This document shows, piece by piece, positions 1 through 8,000 of a DNA stretch of 42,477 bases (positions are counted from its first letter, which is position 1; the number at the start of each line of letters is the position of its first letter). Both the position numbers and the translations under genes were made by a program. The notes beneath the pieces are model-generated. The model searched no databases, was not told the DNA's origin, and saw nothing but the letters and a program-made list of their open reading frames with translations. This DNA is from Gemmatimonadota bacterium (GTDB lineage Bacteria > Gemmatimonadota > Gemmatimonadetes > Longimicrobiales > Gaopeijiaceae), in assembly GCA_009692105.1 (NCBI GenBank), contig SHZS01000009.1:1-42477 (forward strand), in the 5' to 3' direction.

Positions 1-6
1 CCCCGT

Positions 7-89
7 ACCTCGTAAGTCATTGTAGCACTTGCAATACCTGGAGCGCCGCTCGAAGTCGCAAGGGATTGCTCACAGAGGTTTCGGAGACC
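7..89 (-). repeat. Degenerate copy of the tRNA-Leu 3' part and flank (att-like left repeat)
   Basis: This stretch aligns without gaps to 2646-2728, at a constant offset of 2639 bp and in the same orientation. I count 69 of 83 identical positions by hand. It contains the anticodon-stem, variable-arm, T-arm and 3' acceptor portions of the tRNA plus 28 bp beyond the tRNA 3' end. The 5' half of the tRNA is absent, so it cannot fold into a tRNA. The longest perfect block is the 16-bp TCGCAAGGGATTGCTC. Such a partial copy is expected at the far end of an element that integrated at the tRNA 3' end. It could instead be the relic of a second tRNA-Leu gene. Confidence 0.7.
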
Positions 90-381
90 GGAACAGGGCT
101 TCCCTGCCCCTTAGTCTCTCCGGTACCAATCCAGACACAGCGGGACTTCTAGGACCTTCCCAGCACAAGCCGAGTCCCGGTTTTCCCCGGTCGTTTCGGA
201 TCTTAACGGCACAGTCGCGGCACATCGTCAAGACGTCCGAGAAGGGGAGGGTTGTGTAACCGCCGCGGGTTTGGACCGCCATTCCGGCGCGCCAGGCTGC
301 GATGGCAAGCCCCGGCGCTCGCTCTGCGGGACAGCCGAAGCCGTTGCCAATCGCCTGGCGGTCGGGCGACTTTGTCGTCCG
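90..381. other. Stretch without a recognisable gene at the left end
   Basis: Between the tRNA-like repeat and the metallopeptidase start I see no recognisable protein or RNA. Short open frames exist on both strands but match no family I know. No integrase fragment is recognisable. A TTG at 271 is in frame with the metallopeptidase, but the 37 extra residues look unlike the family. Confidence 0.5.
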
Positions 382-1404
382 ATGCCGCCCAAACTACCCG
401 CGAACTGGAGCGAGCTCCCGGACGAGGAGCTTCAGGGGCTCCGCCTGTCGGACCTTCCCCTGCGCATCGAAGGCTCGGTGCTGGAGTCCCGCATCCAGGA
501 GCTGAAGTCGGAGCTGGAAGCGCGCGAGCTCCGCTTCCCCATCAACTTCTACATCTCCAACGAGTGGTTCACGGCGAACGATTCAGCCTCCCTGGCCGTG
601 CCGTTCTACCTGACGCACCCTCGGCTGGAGCGCCTGGAAAGGGCTCAGATGTTCGAGGTCGAGGGCGGCGACCACGACTGGTGCATGCGCATCCTGCGCC
701 ACGAGGCCGGCCACGTCATCGACAACGTGTACCGGCTCGTGCTCAAGCGCCGCCGCCGCTCTCTCTTCGGCCCCTCTTCCGTACCCTACCCCGAGTACTA
801 CGACCCCAAGCCCTACAGCAAGAGCTTCGTCATCCATCTCGACCCGTGGTACGCACAGAGCCATCCTGACGAAGACTTCGCGGAGACGTTCGCGGTCTGG
901 CTGACGCCCGAGTCGGACTGGCGCAAGCGTTATTCGGGCTGGCCGGCGTTGGACAAGCTCCTGTACATGGAGTCGCTCATGGGCGAGCTGCGTGGGAAGG
1001 AGCCGTTGGTCACCAGCGTGCGGGCGGTGGATCCCCTGCCCCAGCTGCGCCACACGCTGAGGCATCACTACCGACACAGGCGCCGGCATCAGGGAATCGA
1101 CCCGGAATTCTACGACCGAGACTTGCGCCGCCTCTTTTCGGACGCCCCCGAGTTCGTCGGCAACATCACCGCCGCACAGTTTCTCTCGAAGAACAGGCGC
1201 CCCGTTCGCCAGATGGTGGCGAGCTGGACGGGCATCTACCAATACACGATCGACCGTGTCTTGGAAGGGATGATCGCGCGCGCTCGCGAGCTCAAGCTCC
1301 GCCTGGCCGTCCCCGAGGAACAGGCACGCAACGAGTTCACCGTCCTGCTCACCGTCCAGACCATGAACTACCTGCACAGCGGCCGGCACCGGGTGGCGAT
1401 GTGA
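382..1404 (+). CDS. Putative zinc-binding metallopeptidase (Peptidase_Mx-like)
   Basis: This is a predicted gluzincin-type zinc metallopeptidase of 340 residues. The zinc motif HEAGH lies at residues 107-111, with E108 as the likely catalytic base. A downstream DFAETFAVWL segment supplies a plausible third ligand, E168. The core (FYISNEWFT, FYLTHPRLERLER, WCMRILRHEAGHVID, YAQSHPDEDFAETF) matches what I know of the uncharacterised putative zinc-peptidase family PF15887/COG4307. The N-terminal zinc ribbon seen in some members is absent. There is no signal peptide, so it is probably cytoplasmic. I chose the ATG at 382 because the family-like sequence starts there; a TTG at 271 is possible. Its stop overlaps the GTG of the ATP-grasp gene by 4 nt, so the two are almost certainly co-translated. 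The substrate is unknown. Confidence 0.85.
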   Translation: MPPKLPANWSELPDEELQGLRLSDLPLRIEGSVLESRIQELKSELEARELRFPINFYISNEWFTANDSASLAVPFYLTHPRLERLERAQMFEVEGGDHDWCMRILRHEAGHVIDNVYRLVLKRRRRSLFGPSSVPYPEYYDPKPYSKSFVIHLDPWYAQSHPDEDFAETFAVWLTPESDWRKRYSGWPALDKLLYMESLMGELRGKEPLVTSVRAVDPLPQLRHTLRHHYRHRRRHQGIDPEFYDRDLRRLFSDAPEFVGNITAAQFLSKNRRPVRQMVASWTGIYQYTIDRVLEGMIARARELKLRLAVPEEQARNEFTVLLTVQTMNYLHSGRHRVAM

Positions 1405-2423
1405 AAAAGCACCGCGTGCTCGTGCTCGTGCACAAAGACCTGATTCCCAAGGAGGGGGCCCCTAAGCCTGACGAGGGCTCCGTCTCGCGGATGGAATGGG
1501 ACGTGGTGACCACCCTGCGCAATCGCGGGCACGCTCTGCTGGTGGTCGGCGTGCACGACGACCTGACGCCCATCAAATCCTCGATCGCGGAATTCAAGCC
1601 GACCATCGTCTGGAACCTGCTCGAGGCCTTCGACGACGTCGGCGTCTTCGACCAGAACGTGGTCAGCTACCTGGAGCTGCTCAAAGTCCCCTACACCGGC
1701 TGCAACCCGCGCGGCCTGACGCTGGCGCGCGATAAGGCGCTGGCCCGCAAGCTGCTCTCGTATCACCGCATCCCGGCGCCGGACTTCACGGTCGTTCCAC
1801 TCGAAAGGAGGTCGGTGCTGCCCAAGCGCATGAGCTATCCGCTCATCGTGAAGTCGCTCACCTACGAGTCCTCCACCGGTATCTCGCAGGCTTCGGTGGT
1901 CGCCAACGAGGAGCAGCTGGAGAAGCGCGTCAAGTTCATCCACGACACGCTCTTCACCGCAGCCATCGTCGAGCAGTTCGTCAACGGGCGCGAGCTCTAC
2001 GTCGGAGTCCTCGGGAACCACCGGCTGCGCGTGTTTCCGGTGTGGGAGATGTCGTTCGCCAAGATGCCAGACGACAACTGGCGCATCGCCACCGAGCGCG
2101 TGAAGTGGAGCGTGGCCTATCAGAAGAAACACGGGATCGACACAGCCGAGGCGAAGCTGGAGGATGGCTTGGCTGCCAAGGTCCAGCACCTGGCCAAGCG
2201 CGCCTACCGCGCGCTCGAGCTCTCGGGCTACGCCCGCATCGACTTCCGCATGGACGAGAGCGGCAAGGCCTACGTGATCGAGGCCAATCCGAACCCGCAA
2301 CTGGCCGAGCAGGAAGACTTCGCGCAGTCGGCGGGCCACGTCAGGCTGTCGTATGCCCACTTGCTCGAGCGCATCATGGCGCTCGGCCTGGAGTGGCAGC
2401 CCAACCGCATGGGGATCGACTAG
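1401..2423 (+). CDS. ATP-grasp ligase, D-alanine-D-alanine ligase-like
   Basis: The 340-residue product looks like an ATP-grasp carboxylate-amine/thiol ligase related to D-Ala-D-Ala ligase. The N-terminal part (about 1-95) carries the preATP-grasp fold, including a TIVWNLLEAF segment. The central part has the lysine/serine-rich nucleotide loop (IVKSLTYESSTGIS), and the C-terminal part ends in the metal-binding E294-x-N296 of IEANPNPQL. It starts with GTG inside the stop of the upstream metallopeptidase (GTGA overlap). It is unlikely to be the cell-wall Ddl, because it is paired with a peptidase rather than with mur genes and has divergent substrate-side sequence. Forming an amide bond on a peptide or amino acid that the peptidase also handles is an inference. 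Confidence 0.85.
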   Translation: MKKHRVLVLVHKDLIPKEGAPKPDEGSVSRMEWDVVTTLRNRGHALLVVGVHDDLTPIKSSIAEFKPTIVWNLLEAFDDVGVFDQNVVSYLELLKVPYTGCNPRGLTLARDKALARKLLSYHRIPAPDFTVVPLERRSVLPKRMSYPLIVKSLTYESSTGISQASVVANEEQLEKRVKFIHDTLFTAAIVEQFVNGRELYVGVLGNHRLRVFPVWEMSFAKMPDDNWRIATERVKWSVAYQKKHGIDTAEAKLEDGLAAKVQHLAKRAYRALELSGYARIDFRMDESGKAYVIEANPNPQLAEQEDFAQSAGHVRLSYAHLLERIMALGLEWQPNRMGID

Positions 2424-2610
2424 GCGGAATCTTCTGCCCCGCTCGCTTCCCTGAGCTCCGACGTCACCGTCCGGGCTTCGGTTACTCCGCGTCTTCGTCG
2501 ATGAATAGGCTGTTCATCGGAAGCCTGAGGAGACCACCCCCCGTGTTGCCCGGAGCGGGAGGGGTTCACGCCCGCCGGAGCAGTACCCGGACACACCCGG
2601 CACACCAACC

Positions 2611-2642
2611 AAGAAGAAAGGCCGCCCCGATAGGAGCGGCCC
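2611..2642 (-). terminator. Rho-independent terminator downstream of tRNA-Leu
   Basis: On the minus strand a GGCCGC/GCGGCC stem (2620-2625 with 2636-2641) with a 10-nt loop is followed by a T-rich run (TTTCTTCTT). It sits about 32 nt after the tRNA 3' end, which is the expected place for the tRNA terminator. The ATP-grasp gene on the other strand ends about 190 bp away. Confidence 0.6.
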
Positions 2643-2645
2643 AAC

Positions 2646-2728
2646 ACCTCATAACTCGTTGTGGCACTTATAATACCGGGAGCGAGACTCGAACTCGCAA
2701 GGGATTGCTCCCAGAGGTTTTTGAGACC
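2646..2728 (-). repeat. Right copy of the tRNA-Leu-spanning direct repeat (att-like)
   Basis: This is the partner of the repeat at 7-89, with about 83 percent ungapped identity. It covers the 3' 55 nt of the intact tRNA-Leu gene and 28 bp downstream of it. The tRNA reads toward lower coordinates, so an element inserted at its 3' end would occupy 90-2645. That is exactly where the metallopeptidase and ATP-grasp pair lies. Confidence 0.65.
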
Positions 2729-2756
2729 TCCGCGTATACCATTCCGCCATCCCGGC
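2674..2756 (-). tRNA. tRNA-Leu (CAA)
   Basis: An 83-nt cloverleaf reads on the minus strand. The acceptor stem is GCCGGGA/TCCCGGT with discriminator A73. The D stem is GCG/CGC. The anticodon stem is GAGGT/ACCTC around the loop CTCAAAA, giving anticodon CAA (UUG codons). A long variable arm (GGGA/TCCC) marks a class II tRNA, and the T arm is GCGAG/CTCGC. CCA is not encoded. The gene lies 43 bp downstream of the YciI-like gene on the same strand and could be read from its promoter. Confidence 0.95.
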
Positions 2757-2799
2757 TCGGCCGGCCCTGAGGGCACGCCGAACTTCGTAACCTAGGCCT

Positions 2800-3159
2800 T
2801 CAACCAGCAGTTGTGGAGGGGCTCCGGCCCTGGGAACGCGCCGCTGCCGCTCGCCCCCCCTCCGGCCTGATCGGTGAGCTTGCCCCATCCCCCACCACAG
2901 TCGTCCACGGGCGGACGCTCCACTTCTTCACCAGCCCGTTCAAGACGTACGGATCCGACAGGGCGAATGCCCTGGCGGCCTCGGGTCCGCTCCCCTGGAA
3001 AAAGAAGACCGAGGAATCCACGGGCTCCGCGAGGGCGCCGGCGAGGACGAGGTCCCCTCGCTCGTGAGCCTGCCAAGCGAGACCGAGGTGGGCATTTCGC
3101 AGAGGAACACGTCGCTCCAGGTAATCCTCCCCGAACTCGTACATCAACAAGAAGTGCAC
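2800..3159 (-). CDS. YciI-like family protein
   Basis: This 119-residue protein resembles the YciI-like (YCII-related, ferredoxin-like fold) family: FLLMYEFGEDYLERR at the N-terminus, then LVLAGALAEP, and a DPYV...VKKWSVRPWTTVVGD end of domain near residue 90. The last 25-30 residues are low-complexity. Family members are small cytoplasmic proteins of mostly unknown function; a few are lyases or dehalogenases. The GTG start is supported by GGGAGG about 5 nt upstream. It is divergent from aconitase, sharing a short AT-rich region with it, and lies just upstream of the tRNA-Leu gene. Confidence 0.8.
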   Translation of the reverse strand: MHFLLMYEFGEDYLERRVPLRNAHLGLAWQAHERGDLVLAGALAEPVDSSVFFFQGSGPEAARAFALSDPYVLNGLVKKWSVRPWTTVVGDGASSPIRPEGGRAAAARSQGRSPSTTAG

Positions 3160-3267
3160 GTTGACCTCCCAGGTTACCTGTTTCCATTATTAATAGAATT
3201 AGCACCTATCGTCGCATTCTGGCGACTTCTGGAAAGATCTCGCTGTTTCTCCGTCGAGAGAGCCATC
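3160..3267. promoter_or_regulatory. AT-rich divergent region between the YciI-like gene and acnA
   Basis: This 108-bp gap is clearly richer in A and T than its surroundings. It holds a TTGACC at 3161-3166, a CAGGTTACCTG inverted repeat at 3170-3180 and a TATTAAT run at 3188-3194. The spacing from TTGACC to any good -10 is not ideal, so I do not assign a precise promoter. The region must hold the start signals of both flanking genes. Confidence 0.35.
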
Positions 3268-6078
3268 ATGGGACTCGGGAAAAAGGACCCGTTCGGGGCC
3301 CTGGCAACGCTGGATCTGGCTGAGGGAAAGACCTCGTTCTACCGCATTAGTCGGCTCGAGGACGAGCGTGTCACCTCCATCGAGCGCCTCCCTTTCTCGA
3401 TCCGCATCCTGCTCGAGAATGCCCTGCGGCACACCGGAAAGGGCTATGTGAGCCAGGACGACGTGCGGAGCATCGGCGCGTGGAGCCCGAAGAATGCGGG
3501 GGCGAGCATTCCCTTCATGCCCACGCGAGTGGTTCTCCAGGACTTTACGGGCGTGCCTGCGGTCGTAGACCTGGCCGCCATGCGTGCAGGACTGGCCGCC
3601 CTGGGCGGCGACCCCGAGCGAATCAACCCGCAGGTCCCGGCTGACCTTGTGATCGACCACTCGGTTCAGGTGGACTACTCCGGGACGACCGACTCGTACC
3701 GCAGGAACGTGGCTAAGGAGTACGAGCGGAACGGGGAGCGCTACGCCCTCCTCCGCTGGGCGCAGGCGGCATTCCGGGACTTCCAGGTAGTCCCGCCGGG
3801 AACGGGAATCGTTCACCAGGTGAACCTCGAGTACCTGGCCTCCGTGGTGCATCGCCGGGTGGTGGACGGGACCGCTCTTGCTTTCCCCGACACCTTGGTA
3901 GGAACGGACTCGCACACCACGATGATCAACGGGCTCGGGGTGGTCGGGTGGGGCGTGGGCGGGATCGAGGCGGAAGCGGTGCTCCTGGGCCAGCCGTACT
4001 ACATGCTCCTACCCGAGGTGGTGGGCGTGAAGATCACGGGGCGGCTCCCCGAGGGCGCGACCGCGACCGATCTCGTGCTCCGGGTGACCGAGCTCCTCCG
4101 CAAGCAGGGGGTGGTCGACAAGTTCGTGGAGTTCTACGGGGCGGGGCTTTCTTCGCTCACTCTCCCAGACCGAGCCACGATCGCGAACATGTCACCCGAG
4201 TACGGTGCCACGATCGGATTCTTTCCCGTGGACCAGGAGGCACTCAAGTACCTGAAGGGCACAGGCCGAAGCACAGAACTCGTCGAGCGGGTGGAACGGA
4301 TCTCGAAGGAGCTCGACCTCTTCCGCACGGACGACACTCCCGATCCGGAGTACACCGTCGCGCTCAACCTCGACCTCGGCTCTATCGAGCCCTCCGTCGC
4401 GGGGCCCCGGCGGCCGCAGGACCGGCTCGCGCTCGGCAACCTGAAGAGCTCGTTCGAGAGGGATCTGGTCGGACTCCTCCCCCAGGGCTTCTCCCTCCCC
4501 GAGGGCCCCCGTTCGCAGGCCCTCGCAAGCTGGAACGGCGAAGGGGGAAGAGTCAGCAAGAATGGAGGGCAGTCCGCCCCGACTTCCGTTCTCGATCCCC
4601 ATCCGAGGGTCGCCACGATCGAGGTGGACGGACAGGAGGTTAGCATCACGGACGGGAGCATCGTGATCGCGGCCATCACCTCGTGCACGAACACCTCGAA
4701 CCCCTCGGTCATGGTCGGGGCCGGGCTCCTCGCGAAAAAGGCGAGCGAGAGGGGACTCAGCGTGCCACCGTGGGTGAAGACCTCCATGGCACCGGGGTCC
4801 AAAGTCGTGACGGACTACCTCGAGGCGTCAGAGCTGCTCGAGCACCTGAATACGCTCGGCTTCAACGTCGTGGGCTACGGCTGCACCACCTGCATCGGGA
4901 ACTCGGGGCCCCTCCCCGAGTCGATCGCGGAAGCGATCCAGAAGCAGGGGCTCGTAGTCTCCTCCATTTTGTCGGGAAACCGGAACTTCGAGGCGAGGAT
5001 CCATCCCCTGGTGCGGGCGAACTACCTCGCCTCCCCCGTGCTCGTCGTGGCCTACGCGCTCGCGGGAAGGATCGATCTGGACCTCCTGACCGAGCCCATC
5101 GGGATCGGATCGGACGATCAGCCCGTTTACCTGAAGGAGCTCTGGCCCTCGCAGAAGGAGATCCGCGACACGGTCCGCCGGGCGCTCAAGCCCGAGATGT
5201 ACCGCGCCCGGTACGGCGAAGTATTCGAGGGAGACGACCTCTGGAAGGGGCTCCCCCTTCCGAAGGAGAACGTCTCGCTCTACGAGTGGGACGCCGATTC
5301 CACCTACATCCAGAACCCGCCCTTCTTCGATGGGATGTCGCTCGACGTCTCGCCAGTCCGCGACATCGAGGGAGCGAGGGTGCTCGCGGTCCTGGGCGAC
5401 AGCGTGACGACCGACCACATCTCCCCGGCCGGGGCGATCTCGAAGGATGGGCCCGCGGGCAAGTTCCTGATGGGCCATGGGGTGGAGTTCTGGGACTTCA
5501 ACACCTTTGGCGCTCGTCGCGGGAACCATGAGGTCATGATGCGGGGAACGTTCGCGAACGTGCGCATCAAGAACCTCCTCCTTGAAGGGAAGGAAGGCGG
5601 CTTCACGAAACACTTCCCGGACGGGGAGCTGCTTTCGATCTACGACGCGTCCATGAAGTACCAGGCGGAAGGGATCCCCCTCGTGATCCTCGCGGGCCTT
5701 GAATACGGGTCCGGATCATCCCGAGACTGGGCGGCCAAGGGGACCAGCCTCCTTGGCGTGCGCGCCGTGATCGCGCAGAGCTACGAGCGGATCCACCGCT
5801 CGAACCTGGTCGGGATGGGAGTCCTTCCCCTCCAGTTCCCGAAGGGAAAGTCGGCCCAGTCGCTGGGGCTCACGGGAAAGGAGACCTTCGACATCGTGGG
5901 GATCGAGAGCCGTTTGGCTCCGAACGCCAGGGTCACGGTGACGGCGCGAGCAGAGACCGGCTCGGTCGTCGAGTTCGAGGCGGATGTCCGGCTCGACTCC
6001 GAGGTGGACGTGGACTACTACCGGAACGGAGGAATCCTTCAGACGGTCCTGAGGAAGATGGGCCGAGGGGAGATGTAG
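3268..6078 (+). CDS. acnA: Aconitate hydratase A
   Basis: This is the TCA-cycle enzyme that isomerises citrate to isocitrate; 936 residues is slightly long for AcnA. The 4Fe-4S ligands are C473 (SCTNTSNP), C539 and C542 (GCTTCIGN). Their spacing (66, then 3) equals that of the IRP1/AcnA type. Other hallmarks are DFTGVPAVVDLA near the N-terminus, GTDSHTTMINGLGV, GDSVTTDHISPAG, the swivel-domain GARRGNHEVMMRGTF and YGSGSSRDWAAKG. The ATG at 3268 is where homology begins and has GAGAG upstream. Upstream in-frame codons as far as 3064 would run across the divergent YciI-like gene and are rejected. It stands alone, facing a convergent gene. Confidence 0.97.
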   Translation: MGLGKKDPFGALATLDLAEGKTSFYRISRLEDERVTSIERLPFSIRILLENALRHTGKGYVSQDDVRSIGAWSPKNAGASIPFMPTRVVLQDFTGVPAVVDLAAMRAGLAALGGDPERINPQVPADLVIDHSVQVDYSGTTDSYRRNVAKEYERNGERYALLRWAQAAFRDFQVVPPGTGIVHQVNLEYLASVVHRRVVDGTALAFPDTLVGTDSHTTMINGLGVVGWGVGGIEAEAVLLGQPYYMLLPEVVGVKITGRLPEGATATDLVLRVTELLRKQGVVDKFVEFYGAGLSSLTLPDRATIANMSPEYGATIGFFPVDQEALKYLKGTGRSTELVERVERISKELDLFRTDDTPDPEYTVALNLDLGSIEPSVAGPRRPQDRLALGNLKSSFERDLVGLLPQGFSLPEGPRSQALASWNGEGGRVSKNGGQSAPTSVLDPHPRVATIEVDGQEVSITDGSIVIAAITSCTNTSNPSVMVGAGLLAKKASERGLSVPPWVKTSMAPGSKVVTDYLEASELLEHLNTLGFNVVGYGCTTCIGNSGPLPESIAEAIQKQGLVVSSILSGNRNFEARIHPLVRANYLASPVLVVAYALAGRIDLDLLTEPIGIGSDDQPVYLKELWPSQKEIRDTVRRALKPEMYRARYGEVFEGDDLWKGLPLPKENVSLYEWDADSTYIQNPPFFDGMSLDVSPVRDIEGARVLAVLGDSVTTDHISPAGAISKDGPAGKFLMGHGVEFWDFNTFGARRGNHEVMMRGTFANVRIKNLLLEGKEGGFTKHFPDGELLSIYDASMKYQAEGIPLVILAGLEYGSGSSRDWAAKGTSLLGVRAVIAQSYERIHRSNLVGMGVLPLQFPKGKSAQSLGLTGKETFDIVGIESRLAPNARVTVTARAETGSVVEFEADVRLDSEVDVDYYRNGGILQTVLRKMGRGEM

Positions 6079-6085
6079 GCACATT

Positions 6086-6102
6086 CCCGCGCGCTGCGCG
6101 GG
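6086..6102. terminator. GC hairpin between convergent acnA and the 6118 gene
   Basis: A perfect 7-bp stem CCCGCGC/GCGCGGG with a 3-nt loop lies 7 bp after the acnA stop. There is no T-run on either strand, so it is at best an atypical, possibly bidirectional, terminator. Confidence 0.35.
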
Positions 6103-6117
6103 GCCGCCTCCAACGGG

Positions 6118-6915
6118 CTATGGATCCTCCCGGAGCCCTCCCCCACCACGAAGCGCCACTGGCGGCCCCAGGATCTCCGTCAGGACGATTGCCCTCCGTA
6201 GCTCGTCGGAGCCACCCCTCGAAAAGGCATCGGCATACCGCACCCTTCCCAAGGGTCGCGAGGGTCGCCCCGAGGACGGCAAAAGCCGCCGCGCTTTCTG
6301 CCCGCCCGGCGCCAGCGCAGCAATCGAAAGCCGCTCCCTGTCACTCACGGAAGGGGCTACGGGGACCAGCGCGGGCTCCGGCTTCCAGGGGACCGTGGTA
6401 GGACTGCGGGTCCCCTCTTGCTCCGGCCCCTCGGGGAGGATCTCGAGGGAATCTCCCTCGATCCCTGCAACGTCGGCCGGCTCCAGATCCGCGGAATCGC
6501 TCCCGATTCCCGTATCGTCCCACGGCTCCGCCTCGATGTCCATGGAGTCGTGATCCATGGAGTCCGAATCCACGTAGCCCCTGTCCTTGGCGCCCTTGTC
6601 CGTGGAGCCGGGGGCCTCGCTGGAGCTCGGAGGAGCCTCCCCGGTGAGAACGGCCCAGAGATCCGGGGGGATCATCGAGGCGGCCGTCTTCCCTTCCCCC
6701 GTCTGCTCCGACGCGTCCGGCCGCCCCTCCGCCCGCCTAGTCTCGATTCTCTCCTCCCGCTCCCCGTCCGTGGGCCGGCGCGGGACCCTTCGCCCTGGCT
6801 CTACCTTGGCGTCGGCGTCCGGAGGAGGCCCCGTGCGCTGGCGCCGGGCCTTCGCCACCGCATCGAAAACAGACGCGGCAATGATCGCAAGGATGAAAAG
6901 GAGCTGAAAGCTCAC
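6118..6915 (-). CDS. Membrane-anchored hypothetical protein with C-terminal EILGPPVALR motif
   Basis: This 265-residue protein of unknown function starts with one hydrophobic segment (about residues 2-16, FQLLFILAIIAASVF), likely an uncleaved anchor. A basic stretch follows, then a long acidic, disordered middle. That middle includes a near-repeat (SMDHDSMD) and a short hydrophobic motif, MIPPDLWAVLTGE. The C-terminus is well ordered and includes RRAIVLTEILGPPVALR. The combination of anchor, disordered linker and short C-terminal motif suggests a tether for a partner protein. It sits 18 bp upstream of floA on the same strand and may belong to a membrane-organisation operon with floA. I recognise similar tails only loosely and assign no function. 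Confidence 0.7.
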   Translation of the reverse strand: MSFQLLFILAIIAASVFDAVAKARRQRTGPPPDADAKVEPGRRVPRRPTDGEREERIETRRAEGRPDASEQTGEGKTAASMIPPDLWAVLTGEAPPSSSEAPGSTDKGAKDRGYVDSDSMDHDSMDIEAEPWDDTGIGSDSADLEPADVAGIEGDSLEILPEGPEQEGTRSPTTVPWKPEPALVPVAPSVSDRERLSIAALAPGGQKARRLLPSSGRPSRPLGRVRYADAFSRGGSDELRRAIVLTEILGPPVALRGGGGLREDP

Positions 6916-6933
6916 GGGACTAGTTCACCTCGC

Positions 6934-7944
6934 CTACGGGGAGGACCCCGGCATGGGATCGGTTCGGTCATCCGCCGAACTCTTCGCGATCGCGCTTCTC
7001 ATCGAGGTGTCGGACTCCACGTTTCGATACCGCATGTAGTCCATGATCCCAAGGTGCCCGTCGCGGAACGCCGCAGCCATGGCCTTCGGGACCTCCGCCT
7101 CCGCCTCCACCACTCGCGCCCTCATCTCCTCGACCTTGGCCCGCATCTCCTGCTCCAGTGCGACGGCCATGGCCCTCCGCTCCTCTGCCCGGGCCTGGGC
7201 TACCCGCTTGTCGGCTTCCGCCTGGTCCGTCTGCAGCTGCGCGCCAATGTTCTTCCCTACGTCCACGTCGGCGATATCGATCGAGAGGATCTCAAAGGCG
7301 GTTCCAGAGTCGAGCCCCCGCGAGAGCACGGTCTGGGAAATGGAGTTGGGGTTCTCGAGCACAGCCTTGTGGGAGTCCGAGGAGCCGATGGACGAGACGA
7401 TCCCCTCGCCCACGCGGGCCAGGATGGTCTCCTCTCCGGCCCCACCCACCAGGCGGTTGATGTTGGCGCGCACCGTGACCCGCGCCATGGCAATGAGCTG
7501 AATGCCGTCCTTGGCCATACCGGAGACCCTAGGGGTTGTGATCACCTTGGGGTTTACGGAGACTTGGACGGCTTCGAAGACGTCCCGACCGGCGAGGTCG
7601 ATGGCGCAGGCCTGCTGCAGGGTGAGCGTGATGTTCGCCTTGTCAGCCGAGATCAGCGCCCGAACCACTCGGTCCACTCTTCCACCCGCCAGATAGTGGG
7701 CCTCCAAATCACCCACCGTCACATCCAGCCCGGCCTTCGTGGCCCAGATGAGCGGCCGGACCACCGCGGGAGGATTGACCTTTCTGAGCCGCATCCCGAT
7801 CAGGTAGCCGATCCCCACCGTGGCCCCGGCTGAGATCGCCTCCACCCAGAGGCGAAGCGGGATCGTCCACAGAATCACGGCGATGGCGACGACCATCAAA
7901 ATCAGAGCGAGGGTCGTGGTCCCGAAGAGCAGATTTTCCGGCAT
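6934..7944 (-). CDS. floA: Flotillin-like protein FloA
   Basis: This 336-residue flotillin-like (YqfA/FloA) scaffold protein acts in membrane microdomains. Two hydrophobic segments near the N-terminus (about residues 7-28 and 35-50) form the hairpin anchor. A SPFH-like domain follows ([33 protein letters not shown]). The coiled-coil region is rich in AEA/EER repeats ([21 protein letters not shown] split over about residues 225-285). The C-terminus carries [16 protein letters not shown], typical of FloA. The ATG at 7944 has GGAGG 9 nt upstream; in-frame codons back to 8115 overlap the upstream gene and are rejected. It follows the NfeD gene by 56 bp, the classic nfeD-floA pairing. Confidence 0.93.
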   Translation of the reverse strand: MPENLLFGTTTLALILMVVAIAVILWTIPLRLWVEAISAGATVGIGYLIGMRLRKVNPPAVVRPLIWATKAGLDVTVGDLEAHYLAGGRVDRVVRALISADKANITLTLQQACAIDLAGRDVFEAVQVSVNPKVITTPRVSGMAKDGIQLIAMARVTVRANINRLVGGAGEETILARVGEGIVSSIGSSDSHKAVLENPNSISQTVLSRGLDSGTAFEILSIDIADVDVGKNIGAQLQTDQAEADKRVAQARAEERRAMAVALEQEMRAKVEEMRARVVEAEAEVPKAMAAAFRDGHLGIMDYMRYRNVESDTSMRSAIAKSSADDRTDPMPGSSP

Positions 7945-8000
7945 TCCGACTTGCCTCCAGTAGAGAGAACCGGTTGACGCCGGCGGCCAGCGGCCGCTGA

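Noticed and set aside
269-281. 13-bp match TTTGGACCGCCAT between 269 and 9504
   Set aside because: Several 13-mer matches are expected by chance in a sequence of this size, and the contexts differ.
1368-2360. Long minus-strand frame across the ATP-grasp gene
   Set aside because: It is the complement of a clear gene in a GC-rich sequence, with no recognisable motif.
3064-3267. N-terminal extension of aconitase back to 3064
   Set aside because: The extra residues overlap the divergent YciI-like gene and do not resemble aconitase. The ATG at 3268 fits.
6418-7833. 471-codon plus-strand frame over the floA region
   Set aside because: It is antisense to floA and the 6118 gene and is rich in Arg/Gly/His/Pro, typical of shadow frames.
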